Source of the DNA: Peptoclostridium sp965368085
Lineage (GTDB): Bacteria; Bacillota; Clostridia; Peptostreptococcales; Peptostreptococcaceae
NCBI GenBank assembly: GCA_965368085.1
Contig: CBDULP010000026.1
Coordinates: 1 to 26,805, forward strand
Length of the DNA stretch: 26,805 bases
Direction of reading: 5' to 3'
Program-made: the position numbers and the translations under genes
Notes under the pieces: generated by a model
What the model was told of the DNA's origin: nothing
The model's input: only the letters and a program-made list of their open reading frames with translations
Databases searched by the model: none
Shown here: piece after piece, positions 8,243-16,441 of the stretch
Layout of the letters: each line of letters begins with the position of its first letter
Numbering within the stretch: the first letter of the stretch is position 1

Positions 8243-9616
8243 TTACCTTTTAGATTTCCACTTTTCACTATTCAAATAACCTTCTTTTACAGTCTGCCTC
8301 TCTCTGGCTATTGCAAATGAATCCGCTGGAATATCTTTGTTTATGGTTGATCCGGCCGCTATATACGAATTGTCACCGACACTTACAGGCGACACCAGAT
8401 TGACATTGCATCCTATGAACGCCTTGTCTCCCACCTTCGATCTAAACTTGTTTTTGCCATCGTAGTTTACAAAAACTACCCCGCAGCCTATATTGACGCC
8501 TTCTCCAACATCCGCATCACCTATATATGAAAGATGTGATGCCTTAGATCCATCTCCAAATGTTGAATTCTTAACTTCTACAAAGTCTCCTATTTTGGCA
8601 TTCTTGCCTATTACGCTGTTCGGCCTCAAATATGCATATGGACCCACGGATGTGCCCTCGCCGACTTTGCTCTTTATTATTGTTGAATTTTGTATGTTCG
8701 CTCCATCTTCTATTACAGACTCTTCCATCCTGGTGCCAGAGCCTATGATGCAGTTTTTCCCCACAATGCTGCCCTTTGATATTGTGGCTCCCGGATATAT
8801 TATTGTGTCAGTTCCTATTTCTACTTCAGACTCTATATACGTATTTGCCGGGTCTATTATTGTAACTCCGCATACCATATGGCCTTCGTTTATTCTCTTT
8901 CTCATTATGGTTTCAGCCTTTGCAAGCTGGACTCTGTCATTTACTCCCATTATCTCTTGTTCGCATGCGCTGTCATACGCTCCTGCCTTCATTCCCTGGC
9001 TTCTTATGATCTCTATAGCGTCAGTGAGATAATACTCTCCCTGCGCATTTTCGTTTGAAAGACTTGAAAGAGCAGACTTTAGGGCTTTTCCTTCAAAGCA
9101 GTATATGCCTGAATTTATCTCGCTTATAAGCCTTTCCTCTTCGCTGGCATCTTTTTGCTCTACTATTTTCAAAAAATCACCGTCTGCGCCCCTGACTATC
9201 CTTCCGTATCCCGAAGGATTTTCAATATGCGCTGAAAGCACGCTTACCGCATAGCCGTTGTCCTCATGAAATCTCACAAAGTCAGATATTGTATCAGCCT
9301 TTATAAGAGGAGTATCTCCACACAGCACGACAATCCTTTCATTGTCATTTATGTATCTTTCTGCCATTCGAACAGCATGTCCCGTTCCCAGCTGCTGCTC
9401 CTGAGTTACAGTTACAGCTTCATTAGGAAGCACATCTTGGACTTTTTCAGCTCCATGTCCAACCACGACAACATTTTCAGCCGAACCGGCTTTCAGCGAA
9501 GCAGTTATAACATGGTTTACCATCTCTTTTCCGCAAACCTTGTGTATTACTTTTGGAAGTTCGGATTTCATCCTTGTTCCCTTGCCTGCAGCAAGTATAA
9601 TAGTCTTCAATTTCAT
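8243..9616 (-). CDS. glmU: bifunctional GlmU: glucosamine-1-P acetyltransferase / GlcNAc-1-P uridyltransferase
   Basis: GlmU makes UDP-GlcNAc for peptidoglycan and wall polymers in the cytoplasm. The N-terminal uridyltransferase domain starts with KTIILAAGKGTRM and LPKVIHKVCGK. From about residue 250 a left-handed beta-helix of hexapeptide repeats forms the acetyltransferase, with ASHLSYIGDADVG, NIGCGVVFVNYDGKNK and NLVSPVSVG. A GTG at 9628 is in frame, but it overlaps the AAGGAG ribosome binding site. The ATG at 9616, 11 bases after GGAG, gives the usual N-terminus and 457 residues. It is followed by prs and lies downstream of spoVG, which has its own terminator. Confidence 0.97.
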   Translation of the reverse strand: MKLKTIILAAGKGTRMKSELPKVIHKVCGKEMVNHVITASLKAGSAENVVVVGHGAEKVQDVLPNEAVTVTQEQQLGTGHAVRMAERYINDNERIVVLCGDTPLIKADTISDFVRFHEDNGYAVSVLSAHIENPSGYGRIVRGADGDFLKIVEQKDASEEERLISEINSGIYCFEGKALKSALSSLSNENAQGEYYLTDAIEIIRSQGMKAGAYDSACEQEIMGVNDRVQLAKAETIMRKRINEGHMVCGVTIIDPANTYIESEVEIGTDTIIYPGATISKGSIVGKNCIIGSGTRMEESVIEDGANIQNSTIIKSKVGEGTSVGPYAYLRPNSVIGKNAKIGDFVEVKNSTFGDGSKASHLSYIGDADVGEGVNIGCGVVFVNYDGKNKFRSKVGDKAFIGCNVNLVSPVSVGDNSYIAAGSTINKDIPADSFAIARERQTVKEGYLNSEKWKSKR

Positions 9617-9650
9617 ACCGGTTAACACTCCTTATTTAGACGAACATATG

Positions 9651-9679
9651 ACTATACTCTATCACAAAATATCGTGATT
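9651..9679 (-). promoter_or_regulatory. possible glmU promoter with an overlapping inverted repeat
   Basis: On the minus strand a TATAGT (9656-9651) lies 35 bp before the glmU start. The position 17 bases further up reads AATCAC, a poor -35. The inverted repeat ATCACAAAATATCGTGAT (9661-9678) sits over the spacer and could be an operator. Tentative. Confidence 0.35.
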
Positions 9680-9765
9680 TTTAAGGATTTCCATAACTAA
9701 TATAGCACTTTTTATAAAAAATGTACACTTTTAAATATATATTATTCATTTTTTTATTTTCAGAC

Positions 9766-9792
9766 AAAAAAAGAACCCTCACGGGTTCTCTT
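9766..9792 (-). terminator. spoVG terminator
   Basis: AGAACCC (9772-9778) pairs with GGGTTCT (9783-9789) across a TCAC loop. On the minus strand the stem is followed by TTTTTTT. It starts 3-5 bp after the spoVG stop, so spoVG is a single-gene unit unless read through. Confidence 0.88.
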
Positions 9793-9794
9793 TA

Positions 9795-10082
9795 TTATAC
9801 TTCTACGCTTTCTTGGATATCCTGCATATTTTTCGCTTCGTCATATGCTCTTAGTATTGCATCTTGGAGCTCGCTTCTCATTTCCATGTTTATTGGGTGC
9901 GCTATGTCCTTAAAGCCGCCTTCTGCAAGCTTCTTACTCGGCATAGCCACAAAAAATCCGCTTTTGCCCTCTATTATCTTTATATCATGCACTACAAGCG
10001 CATTGTCAAAAGTAACAGATACAACTCCTTTCATCTTTCCCTCTTCAATTACCTTCCTAACTCTTATGTCCGTAATATTCAA
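9795..10082 (-). CDS. spoVG: SpoVG, RNA/DNA-binding regulator
   Basis: A 95-residue SpoVG. The family has been reported as a nucleic-acid-binding regulator affecting septation, sporulation, capsule and virulence genes. Conserved blocks NITDIRVRKV at the start, VVHDIKIIEG, GFFVAMPSKK and DIAHPINMEMR are all present. A GTG at 10091 is in frame but overlaps the AGGAG; the TTG at 10082, 8 bases after it, aligns exactly with the family N-terminus (M-x-V/I-T-D-V/I-R). Position between purR and glmU matches B. subtilis; the yabJ gene usually found there is absent. Confidence 0.96.
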   Translation of the reverse strand: MNITDIRVRKVIEEGKMKGVVSVTFDNALVVHDIKIIEGKSGFFVAMPSKKLAEGGFKDIAHPINMEMRSELQDAILRAYDEAKNMQDIQESVEV

Positions 10083-10155
10083 GCCAGTCACTCCTCTCGG
10101 GCATGTCAGTTTCTCAGTCTTTTGTTTGATTATTTAAAAGATTTATACACTTACT

Positions 10156-10184
10156 ATTCTACAAAAAACTACTCCATTCTTCAA
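10156..10184 (-). promoter_or_regulatory. spoVG promoter
   Basis: On the minus strand TTGAAG (10184-10179) and TAGAAT (10161-10156) have a 17-base spacer, a sigma-A pattern, with about 65 nt of leader. In B. subtilis spoVG uses sigma-H. Here GTAGAAT resembles a sigma-H -10, but I find no convincing AGGAATT at the right distance. Confidence 0.6.
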
Positions 10185-10223
10185 GAAACTTCTAAATTTT
10201 CTGACTCTTATTTTTATTTTTCC

Positions 10224-10269
10224 GCAAAATAAAAGGGCATAAATCCATAATTTTCAAATTCATGCCCTT
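10224..10269 (-). terminator. purR terminator
   Basis: AAGGGCAT (10233-10240) pairs with ATGCCCTT (10262-10269) across a 21-base A/T-rich loop. On the minus strand it is followed by TTATTTTG. It isolates purR from spoVG. Confidence 0.75.
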
Positions 10270-10293
10270 GCCATTCCTATATATTCTTTTAAT

Positions 10294-11106
10294 TTACTTT
10301 ATAACATGCTCATTTGGAATTGTCTCTACAGAATCATTATCAATTTTTATAAGCCTTAAAAGAGAAATACATCCTTCAACAAGCTTTTCCTGAGGAGTAT
10401 CCGTAGATATGAGCACTCCCTTTCCGATCACATCAGCTTTGAATTCTCTCATAAGGTCTTCCATTCCCTTTAGAGTCCCTCCGCCTCTCATGAAGTCATC
10501 TATTAGTATTACCTTCGATCCCTCTTTAAGAGACTTTCTCGGAAGCGACATTGTCTGTATCTTTTCCTTTGAAGCGGATACATAGTTTATGCTCAGCGAT
10601 GAACCTTCCGATATCTTTGTGTTTTTTCTTATTATGACAAGAGGCAGGTTCATTGCATTTGCAGTTGCAAGCGCAAGCGGTATCCCCTTGGTCTCTATAG
10701 TCACAACGCAGTCCGCTCCGCTATAGTCTATATATGACGCAAAAAGCTTGCCCACCTTGGATACTATCTGAGGGCTGTATATAAGGTCTATAAGGTACAG
10801 AAACTTCCCAGGCAGAATCCTTTCCGGATCATTTATCTGGTTACACAGCTCGTTTAAAAGCTCTATTGCGTCCTCGCTGCTTACCTTTGGTATATACTTT
10901 ACACCGCCTGCCGCTCCTGCTATCGTTATGACCCTTCCAAGATTGAGTTTTTCAAAAACATTTTTCACTATGAGAATATCTTCACTTATGGTTGATTTTG
11001 CCGCGTTAAATTTTTGTGTAAAATAACTGAGTGTAAAAATCTTGTTTGGACTATCAGACAGTATTTTTACTATACCCCCAATTCTTTCATTTCTTTTGAA
11101 CTTCAT
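10294..11106 (-). CDS. purR: pur operon repressor PurR
   Basis: A 270-residue transcription factor of the Gram-positive PurR family, unrelated to E. coli PurR. Residues 1-75 form a winged helix-turn-helix (FTLSYFTQKFNAAKSTISED). Residues about 80-270 form a phosphoribosyltransferase fold with the PRPP loop VILIDDFMRGGGTLKG (199-214), used to sense PRPP rather than for catalysis. In B. subtilis PRPP releases the repressor from PurBox operators. The ATG at 11106 is preceded by GGAGG. I find no clear PurBox pair in the purR-murC interval, so autoregulation is not evident. Confidence 0.95.
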   Translation of the reverse strand: MKFKRNERIGGIVKILSDSPNKIFTLSYFTQKFNAAKSTISEDILIVKNVFEKLNLGRVITIAGAAGGVKYIPKVSSEDAIELLNELCNQINDPERILPGKFLYLIDLIYSPQIVSKVGKLFASYIDYSGADCVVTIETKGIPLALATANAMNLPLVIIRKNTKISEGSSLSINYVSASKEKIQTMSLPRKSLKEGSKVILIDDFMRGGGTLKGMEDLMREFKADVIGKGVLISTDTPQEKLVEGCISLLRLIKIDNDSVETIPNEHVIK

Positions 11107-11205
11107 TAAGAAACCTCCTTAAAAATTCAATTCCTTTTTAAATTGTGTATTCCAAAAATATTATATTTTAAGTTTTAGTATTATCATGATATTTGAGCCT
11201 TTTTA

Positions 11206-11214
11206 TGCTATAAT
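11206..11214 (+). promoter_or_regulatory. murC promoter (extended -10)
   Basis: TGCTATAAT at 11206-11214 is an extended -10 element. The -35 region is poor, which is common with a TGn extension. Transcription would start near 11221, giving a leader of about 125 nt before murC. Confidence 0.6.
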
Positions 11215-11226
11215 TTAAAAGACTGT

Positions 11227-11256
11227 CTGGCGCATGACCAGCCGTGTTGCTGGCTG
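11227..11256 (+). promoter_or_regulatory. alternative hairpins in the murC leader
   Basis: CTGG (11227-11230) can pair with CCAG (11238-11241). CCAGC (11238-11242) can instead pair with GCTGG (11249-11253), or CAGCC (11239-11243) with GGCTG (11252-11256). The pairings exclude each other and begin right at the mRNA 5' end. Function unknown; they may only stabilise the 5' end. Confidence 0.4.
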
Positions 11257-11346
11257 CATCACATTAATCTTTTACATTATATACGAAAATTTTGCTTTAT
11301 TCAAGCTTAAATGTTCACTTTTATTTTTATAGCGGAGGTTATCAAT

Positions 11347-12708
11347 ATGAATATACATTTTATCGGAATAGGCGGCATCGGAATGAGCGCACTTGCCATG
11401 ATATGCCTGAACAGAGGTTTTGGCGTGTCTGGCTCAGACTGCAGGGAGTCCGAGATGACAGAAAATCTAAGGTCCGCTGGAGCCGCAATACATATAGGCC
11501 ACAAATCCACCAACGTCTGCGATGATGTCGATACCGTAGTATACACTGCCGCAGTTTCACCTGAAAACGCAGAAATTAAAAGCGCGGCCGCAAAAGGAAT
11601 AAGACTCCTGGACAGAGCCGAATTTTTGGGGCTTTTAATGAAAGAATACAATAACTGCATAGCCATTTCTGGAACTCACGGAAAGACAAGCACAACTTCA
11701 ATGGTTTCGGTTATATTCCAATCGTGCAATCTCGATCCCACCATACTTGTAGGTGGCAATCTTTCGTGCATAGGCGGAAATGTACGCGTTGGCCAGTCCC
11801 AAAACTTTATAACAGAGGCCTGCGAATATGTGGACAGCTTCCTTAAATTTCACCCTAAAATAGCCGTAATCACAAATATAGATGCCGACCATCTAGACTA
11901 CTTCAAGGATATCGACCACATAAAGTCTTCATTCGGCAAATTCGCATCACTAGTTCCAAAAAGCGGATATCTAGTTGCAAACGGGGACGACGACAACATA
12001 AAAGACATGCTCAGCAAATATTCCGGCGGCATAAACGCCCATATCTTAAAATACGGCTTTTCAGATTCAAATGATGCCGTTATAAAGGATGTGTTCTTTG
12101 ACGATATTGGGCTGGGGTCGTTTTCCATTTCAATGGGAGGCAAAAATCTCGGGCCGTTCTCACTTTCTGTGCCTGGAACTCACAATGTACTCAATGCCGC
12201 TGCGGCAATACTGTCATCCTTGTTTGGTGGAGTAGGCGAAAATGAAATCGCATCTCCTTTAAAAACTTACAGGGGAGTAGGCCGAAGATTTGAAAGAAAG
12301 GGCAGTTTAAACGGAGTACAATTTATAGACGACTACGCCCATCATCCGACTGAAATTACAGCAACCCTTTCAGCTGCCAAAAACTTTTGCAAGGGAAAGC
12401 TTTGGTGCATATTCCAGCCGCACACATACACAAGGACAAAGCTTCTGCTCGAGGAATTTTCCAATTCATTTGCCGATGCAGACAATGTAATAATTTCCGA
12501 CATATACGCAGCCAGGGAAAAAGACAGCGGAATGATTCACTCAAAAGACCTTGTCAATATGATACTTGAAAACGGTGGGTGCGCCATATACATGCAAAGC
12601 TTCGAAGACATCGCATCTCATGTAGCCCTAAATGCCGCTTCCGGTGACATGGTAATAACGATGGGAGCCGGGGACGTATACAAGATAAATGATATCATTT
12701 TAAAATAA
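11347..12708 (+). CDS. murC: UDP-N-acetylmuramate--L-alanine ligase MurC
   Basis: MurC adds L-Ala to UDP-MurNAc using ATP, the first peptide-adding step of peptidoglycan synthesis. From the ATG at 11347 it has 453 residues. IHFIGIGGIGMSALA (3-17) is the nucleotide-binding N-terminal domain, ISGTHGKTSTTSM (107-119) the ATP P-loop, ITNIDADHLDYF and DDYAHHPTEI are family blocks, and HTYTRTK lies in the C-terminal domain. The frame opens 36 bp earlier, but GGAGG 8 bases before 11347 fixes the start. It is transcribed against its neighbours, between purR and the CDF gene, where B. subtilis has ispE/yabG/veg/sspF. Confidence 0.97.
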   Translation: MNIHFIGIGGIGMSALAMICLNRGFGVSGSDCRESEMTENLRSAGAAIHIGHKSTNVCDDVDTVVYTAAVSPENAEIKSAAAKGIRLLDRAEFLGLLMKEYNNCIAISGTHGKTSTTSMVSVIFQSCNLDPTILVGGNLSCIGGNVRVGQSQNFITEACEYVDSFLKFHPKIAVITNIDADHLDYFKDIDHIKSSFGKFASLVPKSGYLVANGDDDNIKDMLSKYSGGINAHILKYGFSDSNDAVIKDVFFDDIGLGSFSISMGGKNLGPFSLSVPGTHNVLNAAAAILSSLFGGVGENEIASPLKTYRGVGRRFERKGSLNGVQFIDDYAHHPTEITATLSAAKNFCKGKLWCIFQPHTYTRTKLLLEEFSNSFADADNVIISDIYAAREKDSGMIHSKDLVNMILENGGCAIYMQSFEDIASHVALNAASGDMVITMGAGDVYKINDIILK

Positions 12709-12715
12709 TAGCCAT

Positions 12716-12746
12716 AAAAAGAAGCCAGACTAACGTCTGGCTTTTT
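12716..12746. terminator. bidirectional terminator between murC and the CDF gene
   Basis: GCCAGAC (12724-12730) and GTCTGGC (12735-12741) form a 7-bp stem with a TAAC loop, extended by A5 before and T5 after. It serves the convergent murC (plus) and CDF gene (minus). Confidence 0.9.
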
Positions 12747-12754
12747 CATATTTT

Positions 12755-13723
12755 TTAATCTTCACTGTCATTTGCAGATATTTTCCCGCAGCCTTTTTCA
12801 CATGATGGGTTGTCGCATCCTTGAATTTTAAGGCAGGCATCGTGTCTTTGCTCTCTTCTGCATGGATCTATGTGAACCACTACCTCTTTTATCAAAGGAA
12901 GTTTTTCCTTGACCTTGTCCTGCACGTCCTCTGCAATGTCATGGGCGTCATAAACGCTCATATTCGGATCGACGCATATTGCAATGTCCACATATGCCTT
13001 CGAGCCGTGTATCCTGGTCCTTAAGCTGCTTATATTTTTCACTCCATCGACGTCAAGCGATGTTTCCCTTATTGTATTCTCCGTCTCTTTGCCCACTGAT
13101 GCATCCATGAGCTCATTTGCACTTGTCCTTAATATTTCAAATCCGACCTTGAGAACCAAAAGCGAAACTATTATTCCCGCAAGAGGGTCAAGAAATCTGT
13201 ATCCCATTATAGCTCCGCCCACACCTATTAACGTTCCAACAGATGATAGCGCATCAGATCTGTGATGCCATGCGTCCGCTATTAGCGCCTTCGAATTTAT
13301 CTCCCTGCCAACCTTTACGGTTATCCTGTACTGGACTTCTTTTAGCATTATCGATATCACTGCTGCAAACAAAGCTATATATGAAGGCTTTTTGATTGTC
13401 TCTGGATTCAGTATGAGTCTTATGGATCCAAGCCCTATCTTTATGCCCGCATAGATAAGAATAAGCGAAAGTACAAATGCCGCAAGAGTCTCAGCCTTTT
13501 CATGCCCATAGTTGTGGTCCTCGTCCCTTGGCTTTTTCGCCACAACTATTCCGGCGAGCACCCCAATTGATGTTATGACATCAGACATCGAGTGAAAACC
13601 ATCTGCCACTATGGCATTTGAATTCCCCAGTATACCGACAGCTATCTTGAATGCCGACAGGAACACATTTATATATATCGACATTATGGTTATTCTGTTT
13701 GCTTTTTTGTATCTTCCGTCCAT
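12755..13723 (-). CDS. cation diffusion facilitator metal transporter with Cys-rich tail
   Basis: A 322-residue CDF-family antiporter, exporting divalent metal (Zn, Cd, Co, Fe or Mn) in exchange for protons. About six membrane segments lie in residues 10-205. Metal-site motifs are ADGFHSMSD in TM2 (His44, Asp48) and ADAWHHRSD in TM5 (His153, Asp157); an HxxxD pair in both is the usual Zn/Cd-type pattern. Residues about 210-287 form the cytoplasmic dimerisation domain ending VVVHIDPC. The remaining tail carries Cys288, 297, 303, 308, 312 and His295, which is unusual. The start lies 2 bp after the ksgA stop with a GGGGG site inside the end of ksgA, so it is translated in the rnmV-ksgA operon. 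Confidence 0.92.
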   Translation of the reverse strand: MDGRYKKANRITIMSIYINVFLSAFKIAVGILGNSNAIVADGFHSMSDVITSIGVLAGIVVAKKPRDEDHNYGHEKAETLAAFVLSLILIYAGIKIGLGSIRLILNPETIKKPSYIALFAAVISIMLKEVQYRITVKVGREINSKALIADAWHHRSDALSSVGTLIGVGGAIMGYRFLDPLAGIIVSLLVLKVGFEILRTSANELMDASVGKETENTIRETSLDVDGVKNISSLRTRIHGSKAYVDIAICVDPNMSVYDAHDIAEDVQDKVKEKLPLIKEVVVHIDPCRREQRHDACLKIQGCDNPSCEKGCGKISANDSED

Positions 13724-13725
13724 TT

Positions 13726-14601
13726 TTAAGCCCCCGTTTGGATGAATTTATAAAACTCATTCGCAAGCGTTGCAAACTCATCTATGCTTAATGTCTCTCC
13801 TCTTCTGACAGGGTCTATGCCCGCCGACTGGAGTATTATCTTTATGTCTTCCTTTGGCATTCCCATGTCATAGCTGCCAAGGCAGTTGAGTATGGTCTTT
13901 CTCCTCTTTGAAAAGGCGCCTTTTACGACCTTGAAAAACAGCTTCTTGTCCATGACCTTTATCCTCGGATTCTCCAAGACATCCAGCCTTATTACAGTCG
14001 AATCAACCTTGGGCTGTGGTATGAACACTGTCTTTGGAACATTTGTCACTATTTCAGTTTCGCAGTAGTACTGGACTGCGACTGAAAGCGAACCGTACTC
14101 CTTCGTCGAAGGGGATGCATTCATCCTGTCCGCAACTTCTTTTTGTATCATTACCACTATGGCGCTCACGGGAATTTCCTCTTCTATAAACCTCATCACT
14201 ATAGGAGTTGTTATATAGTAGGGAAGGTTTGCTATTAGCTTCACCCTCTTGCCCTCAAGCTTTTCATCTATGACCTTTTTTACGTCCATTTTGAGTATGT
14301 CTTCATTTATCAGTTCCACATTTTCAAGGTCTGAAAGAGTCTTTCCAAGTATCGGTATTAGGTTCTTGTCTATTTCAACTGCTATTACCTTTTTAGCCCT
14401 CTTTGCTATCTCCCTTGTAAGGGTTCCTATTCCCGGACCGACCTCTATCACGTAATCTTCAGGGCCTATGTTTGCACCTTCAACTATATTGTCAACCACA
14501 TTTGAGTCTATAAGGAAGTTTTGCCCAAGTGATTTTGAAAACTTGAACCCGTGACTTTCAACTATTCTCTTTGTAGCGCTTGGCGACGATAATCTATCCA
14601 T
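13726..14601 (-). CDS. ksgA: 16S rRNA dimethyladenosine transferase (KsgA/RsmA)
   Basis: KsgA dimethylates the two adjacent adenosines in the 3'-terminal helix of 16S rRNA, using SAM, during 30S maturation. From the ATG at 14601 it has 291 residues: FSKSLGQNFLID (21-32), SAM motif EVGPGIGT (53-60), NLPYYITTPI (125-134) with the catalytic NLPY. The frame extends to 14637, but AGGAGG lies 6 bases before 14601 and the extra 12 residues are not a family feature. The start codon overlaps the last 8 bases of rnmV, giving translational coupling. Same rnmV-ksgA order as B. subtilis. Confidence 0.97.
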   Translation of the reverse strand: MDRLSSPSATKRIVESHGFKFSKSLGQNFLIDSNVVDNIVEGANIGPEDYVIEVGPGIGTLTREIAKRAKKVIAVEIDKNLIPILGKTLSDLENVELINEDILKMDVKKVIDEKLEGKRVKLIANLPYYITTPIVMRFIEEEIPVSAIVVMIQKEVADRMNASPSTKEYGSLSVAVQYYCETEIVTNVPKTVFIPQPKVDSTVIRLDVLENPRIKVMDKKLFFKVVKGAFSKRRKTILNCLGSYDMGMPKEDIKIILQSAGIDPVRRGETLSIDEFATLANEFYKFIQTGA

Positions 14602-15145
14602 TAAACTCCTCCTGATACTTTTTAAGTGATTCTTCAAATTCCTCTCTTGATACCCCGTATCTGTTTAACCTGTTTAAAAACTGCTTTGCATTTCCATAAC
14701 CTATCCCAAGCAGCGCTCCAACAAAGTCTCTCTTTGCACTGGCCGCTTTTGACCCTTCAAGCCCGTTAGACAAAAGATCAGTCTTTTTGAATTCGCATCT
14801 CGCTTCCTTTTTTTCAGTCCTGACTTTTTTAAGGGCTCTTATTATGCTATCTTCAGACGCATTTTCTATGCCTATGTCGTCGCCCTTTATCGCCTCAGCC
14901 CTTGGCAGGAATGCATGCTTGCACTCGGGCACCATGTCTGAAACCTTTTTCCTTATCTTTTCGCCTGCAAAGTCAGGATCTGTAAATACTATTATGCCCT
15001 TTCTCTTTGCCGCCTGGACTATTCGTTTTTCAACTCCCCTTGGGAATCCAAAGCCTCCAGTTGCTATAAGTTCGGCATCTACAGCCCTTTTCACGGCGCA
15101 TATGTCATCCCGTCCTTCTACCACTATAATCTCATCTATGATCAA
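14594..15145 (-). CDS. rnmV: ribonuclease M5 (5S rRNA maturation)
   Basis: A TOPRIM nuclease that trims the 5S rRNA precursor. The TOPRIM glutamate lies in IIVVEGRDD (Glu10) and the DxD in FTDPDFAG (Asp56, Asp58). A GTG at 15154 is in frame but is part of the AGAGGTG ribosome site. The TTG at 15145, 8 bases downstream of AGAGG, gives M-I-I-D-E-I-I-V-V-E-G-R-D-D, matching the family N-terminus, and 183 residues. The C-terminal region (GIGYGNAKQFLNRLNRYG) is the family's RNA/L18-interacting half. It heads the rnmV-ksgA-CDF operon. Confidence 0.95.
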   Translation of the reverse strand: MIIDEIIVVEGRDDICAVKRAVDAELIATGGFGFPRGVEKRIVQAAKRKGIIVFTDPDFAGEKIRKKVSDMVPECKHAFLPRAEAIKGDDIGIENASEDSIIRALKKVRTEKKEARCEFKKTDLLSNGLEGSKAASAKRDFVGALLGIGYGNAKQFLNRLNRYGVSREEFEESLKKYQEEFNG

Positions 15146-15215
15146 CAGTATCACCTCTTATACAATTACCCAAACCGCACGTCTTTCAATGCGGCATGTT
15201 TTTTGAAACAGAAAC

Positions 15216-15236
15216 GGAAGGCATTATATGCCTTCC
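15216..15236 (-). terminator. hairpin downstream of yabE
   Basis: GGAAGGCAT (15216-15224) and ATGCCTTCC (15228-15236) form a 9-bp stem with a 3-base loop, about 40 bp after the yabE stop on the minus strand. The following bases, GTTTCTGTTT, give only a modest U-tract, so termination may be incomplete and feed rnmV. Confidence 0.65.
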
Positions 15237-15274
15237 TCAGTAATATTAACAGTATTTATAATCTTGAGCAAGTT

Positions 15275-16285
15275 TTATTTTAGTATATAAACCTTCACAT
15301 TTTTTCTGCCGAATCTTCTGGCATCGCTCAAACTCTCCATATATATGTCTATTTTGTTTCCCTTTATAGCACTTCCGGTGTCCTCCGCGCTAGCAACTAT
15401 GCCAAGTGGCTCTATGTAAAGCTTTGAGCCAAGAGGTATTACCCTTGGATCCACCGCCACAACTCCCGGTCTTACCATAGTTCCACTTCTAGTCATTCCA
15501 TATTCAGGATGTCCTGGATTTTTGCCTGTGCTTTCATATCCAGCAGTATACGCCGTCGCGCTCATGGATATGACTTTTTTGAAATTCCTCGGTTCTCCCC
15601 TTGAAGTTATGACAAAGCTCTTAGTTCCTTTTTTTACTATCTCCTCAGAAGGTTCAGAAATTATTTCCTCGTCTATTTTGCTTCTCTTAACTTCAGTTCC
15701 GTTTTCAAGAACCACTTCATATACAACTTTTTTGCTTCCCGTTTTTCCCTTTTGCACAATAGCCGTTCTGCCGGCCTCAAGCTCGTCATCCGATACAACT
15801 TCCACCCTGTATGGCATATCCTCTACAATTTCCATGTTTTGGATTTTCACCTTAGTTATGCTTATCTGGTCTCCTGCCTTTATCGCTTCTCCTCTGCCCG
15901 GCTCCACCTTGTCGTGCTCCGTCAGCTTCATATCTTCCTGCTTTAAAAGCCCTTCAACTGTCTTTTCCGCGGTTTTAACCTTGCTTTCCTTTCCATTTTC
16001 AATCACTATCACTTCAAAAGCCCTGTCTATTCTTATAATACTTCCATCTGAAAGTTTTGATTCAACACCGGGGTAAACCTTGTCGCATTCTGAAAGCTCT
16101 ATGCCCTCTTGCTCCAGCAAACTCTTCACATTGTATGCCGAAGTGGACACTTCCATCTCTTTACCGTCCACAAACAGATTTACACTTTTATTTCCCATGT
16201 CATATATGCCCGCGGCCATAATTATGAATATGATTAAAACTACATAATTTCTATATTTTTGTAAAATGTCAAGTCTTGACTTCAT
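15275..16285 (-). CDS. yabE: YabE-like cell-wall protein (DUF348, G5 and 3D domains)
   Basis: A 336-residue secreted or membrane-tethered protein, resembling Firmicutes stationary-phase and resuscitation factors thought to cut peptidoglycan. A membrane segment spans 13-28. Two DUF348 repeats lie at about 34-75 and 89-132, a G5 domain at about 146-220 and a 3D domain at 240-335. The three namesake aspartates are Asp279 (VAVDPR), Asp302 (AEDTG) and Asp313 (KIDIYM), the lytic transglycosylase-like double-psi barrel. An in-frame GTG at 16294 overlaps the GGAGGTGA site, so the ATG at 16285 is used. Same place as yabE in B. subtilis, before rnmV. Confidence 0.93.
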   Translation of the reverse strand: MKSRLDILQKYRNYVVLIIFIIMAAGIYDMGNKSVNLFVDGKEMEVSTSAYNVKSLLEQEGIELSECDKVYPGVESKLSDGSIIRIDRAFEVIVIENGKESKVKTAEKTVEGLLKQEDMKLTEHDKVEPGRGEAIKAGDQISITKVKIQNMEIVEDMPYRVEVVSDDELEAGRTAIVQKGKTGSKKVVYEVVLENGTEVKRSKIDEEIISEPSEEIVKKGTKSFVITSRGEPRNFKKVISMSATAYTAGYESTGKNPGHPEYGMTRSGTMVRPGVVAVDPRVIPLGSKLYIEPLGIVASAEDTGSAIKGNKIDIYMESLSDARRFGRKNVKVYILK

Positions 16286-16318
16286 GAAAATCACCTCCTC
16301 TTTTCTGAACCTCGGTCT

Positions 16319-16347
16319 ATTTTATTTCATTTTTGGGTTCTTGTCAA
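16319..16347 (-). promoter_or_regulatory. yabE promoter
   Basis: On the minus strand TTGACA (16347-16342) and TAAAAT (16324-16319) are 17 bases apart, a strong sigma-A pattern, starting transcription about 30 nt before the yabE ATG. Confidence 0.82.
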
Positions 16348-16388
16348 ACCATTTTTGTTTTTTGACGCATTCAATGGGTACTGTCCGC

Positions 16389-16418
16389 TTATGTGGGTAT
16401 AAATAATAAAAATATAAT
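16389..16418 (+). promoter_or_regulatory. possible promoter of the 157-residue membrane protein gene
   Basis: TTATGT (16389-16394) and TATAAT (16413-16418) are 18 bases apart and would start near 16425, just before the ribosome binding site. GGGTAT at 16395-16400 resembles a sigma-B type -10 but lacks a GTTTAA partner at the right spacing. Confidence 0.35.
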
Positions 16419-16441
16419 CTATACACGAGGGGGGGATATAT

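Noticed and set aside
10156..10190. Sigma-H promoter for spoVG as in B. subtilis
   Set aside because: A GAAT -10 is present but no AGGAATT-like -35 at the required spacing; the sigma-A reading with a 17-bp spacer fits better.
11107..11346. PurBox operators in the purR-murC interval
   Set aside because: No pair of CCGAA-type boxes was found on either strand.
16357..16400. TTGACG and GGGTAT before the 157-residue protein gene as sigma-A or sigma-B promoter
   Set aside because: TTGACG has no -10 at 16-18 bp, and GGGTAT has no GTTT element 12-15 bp upstream.
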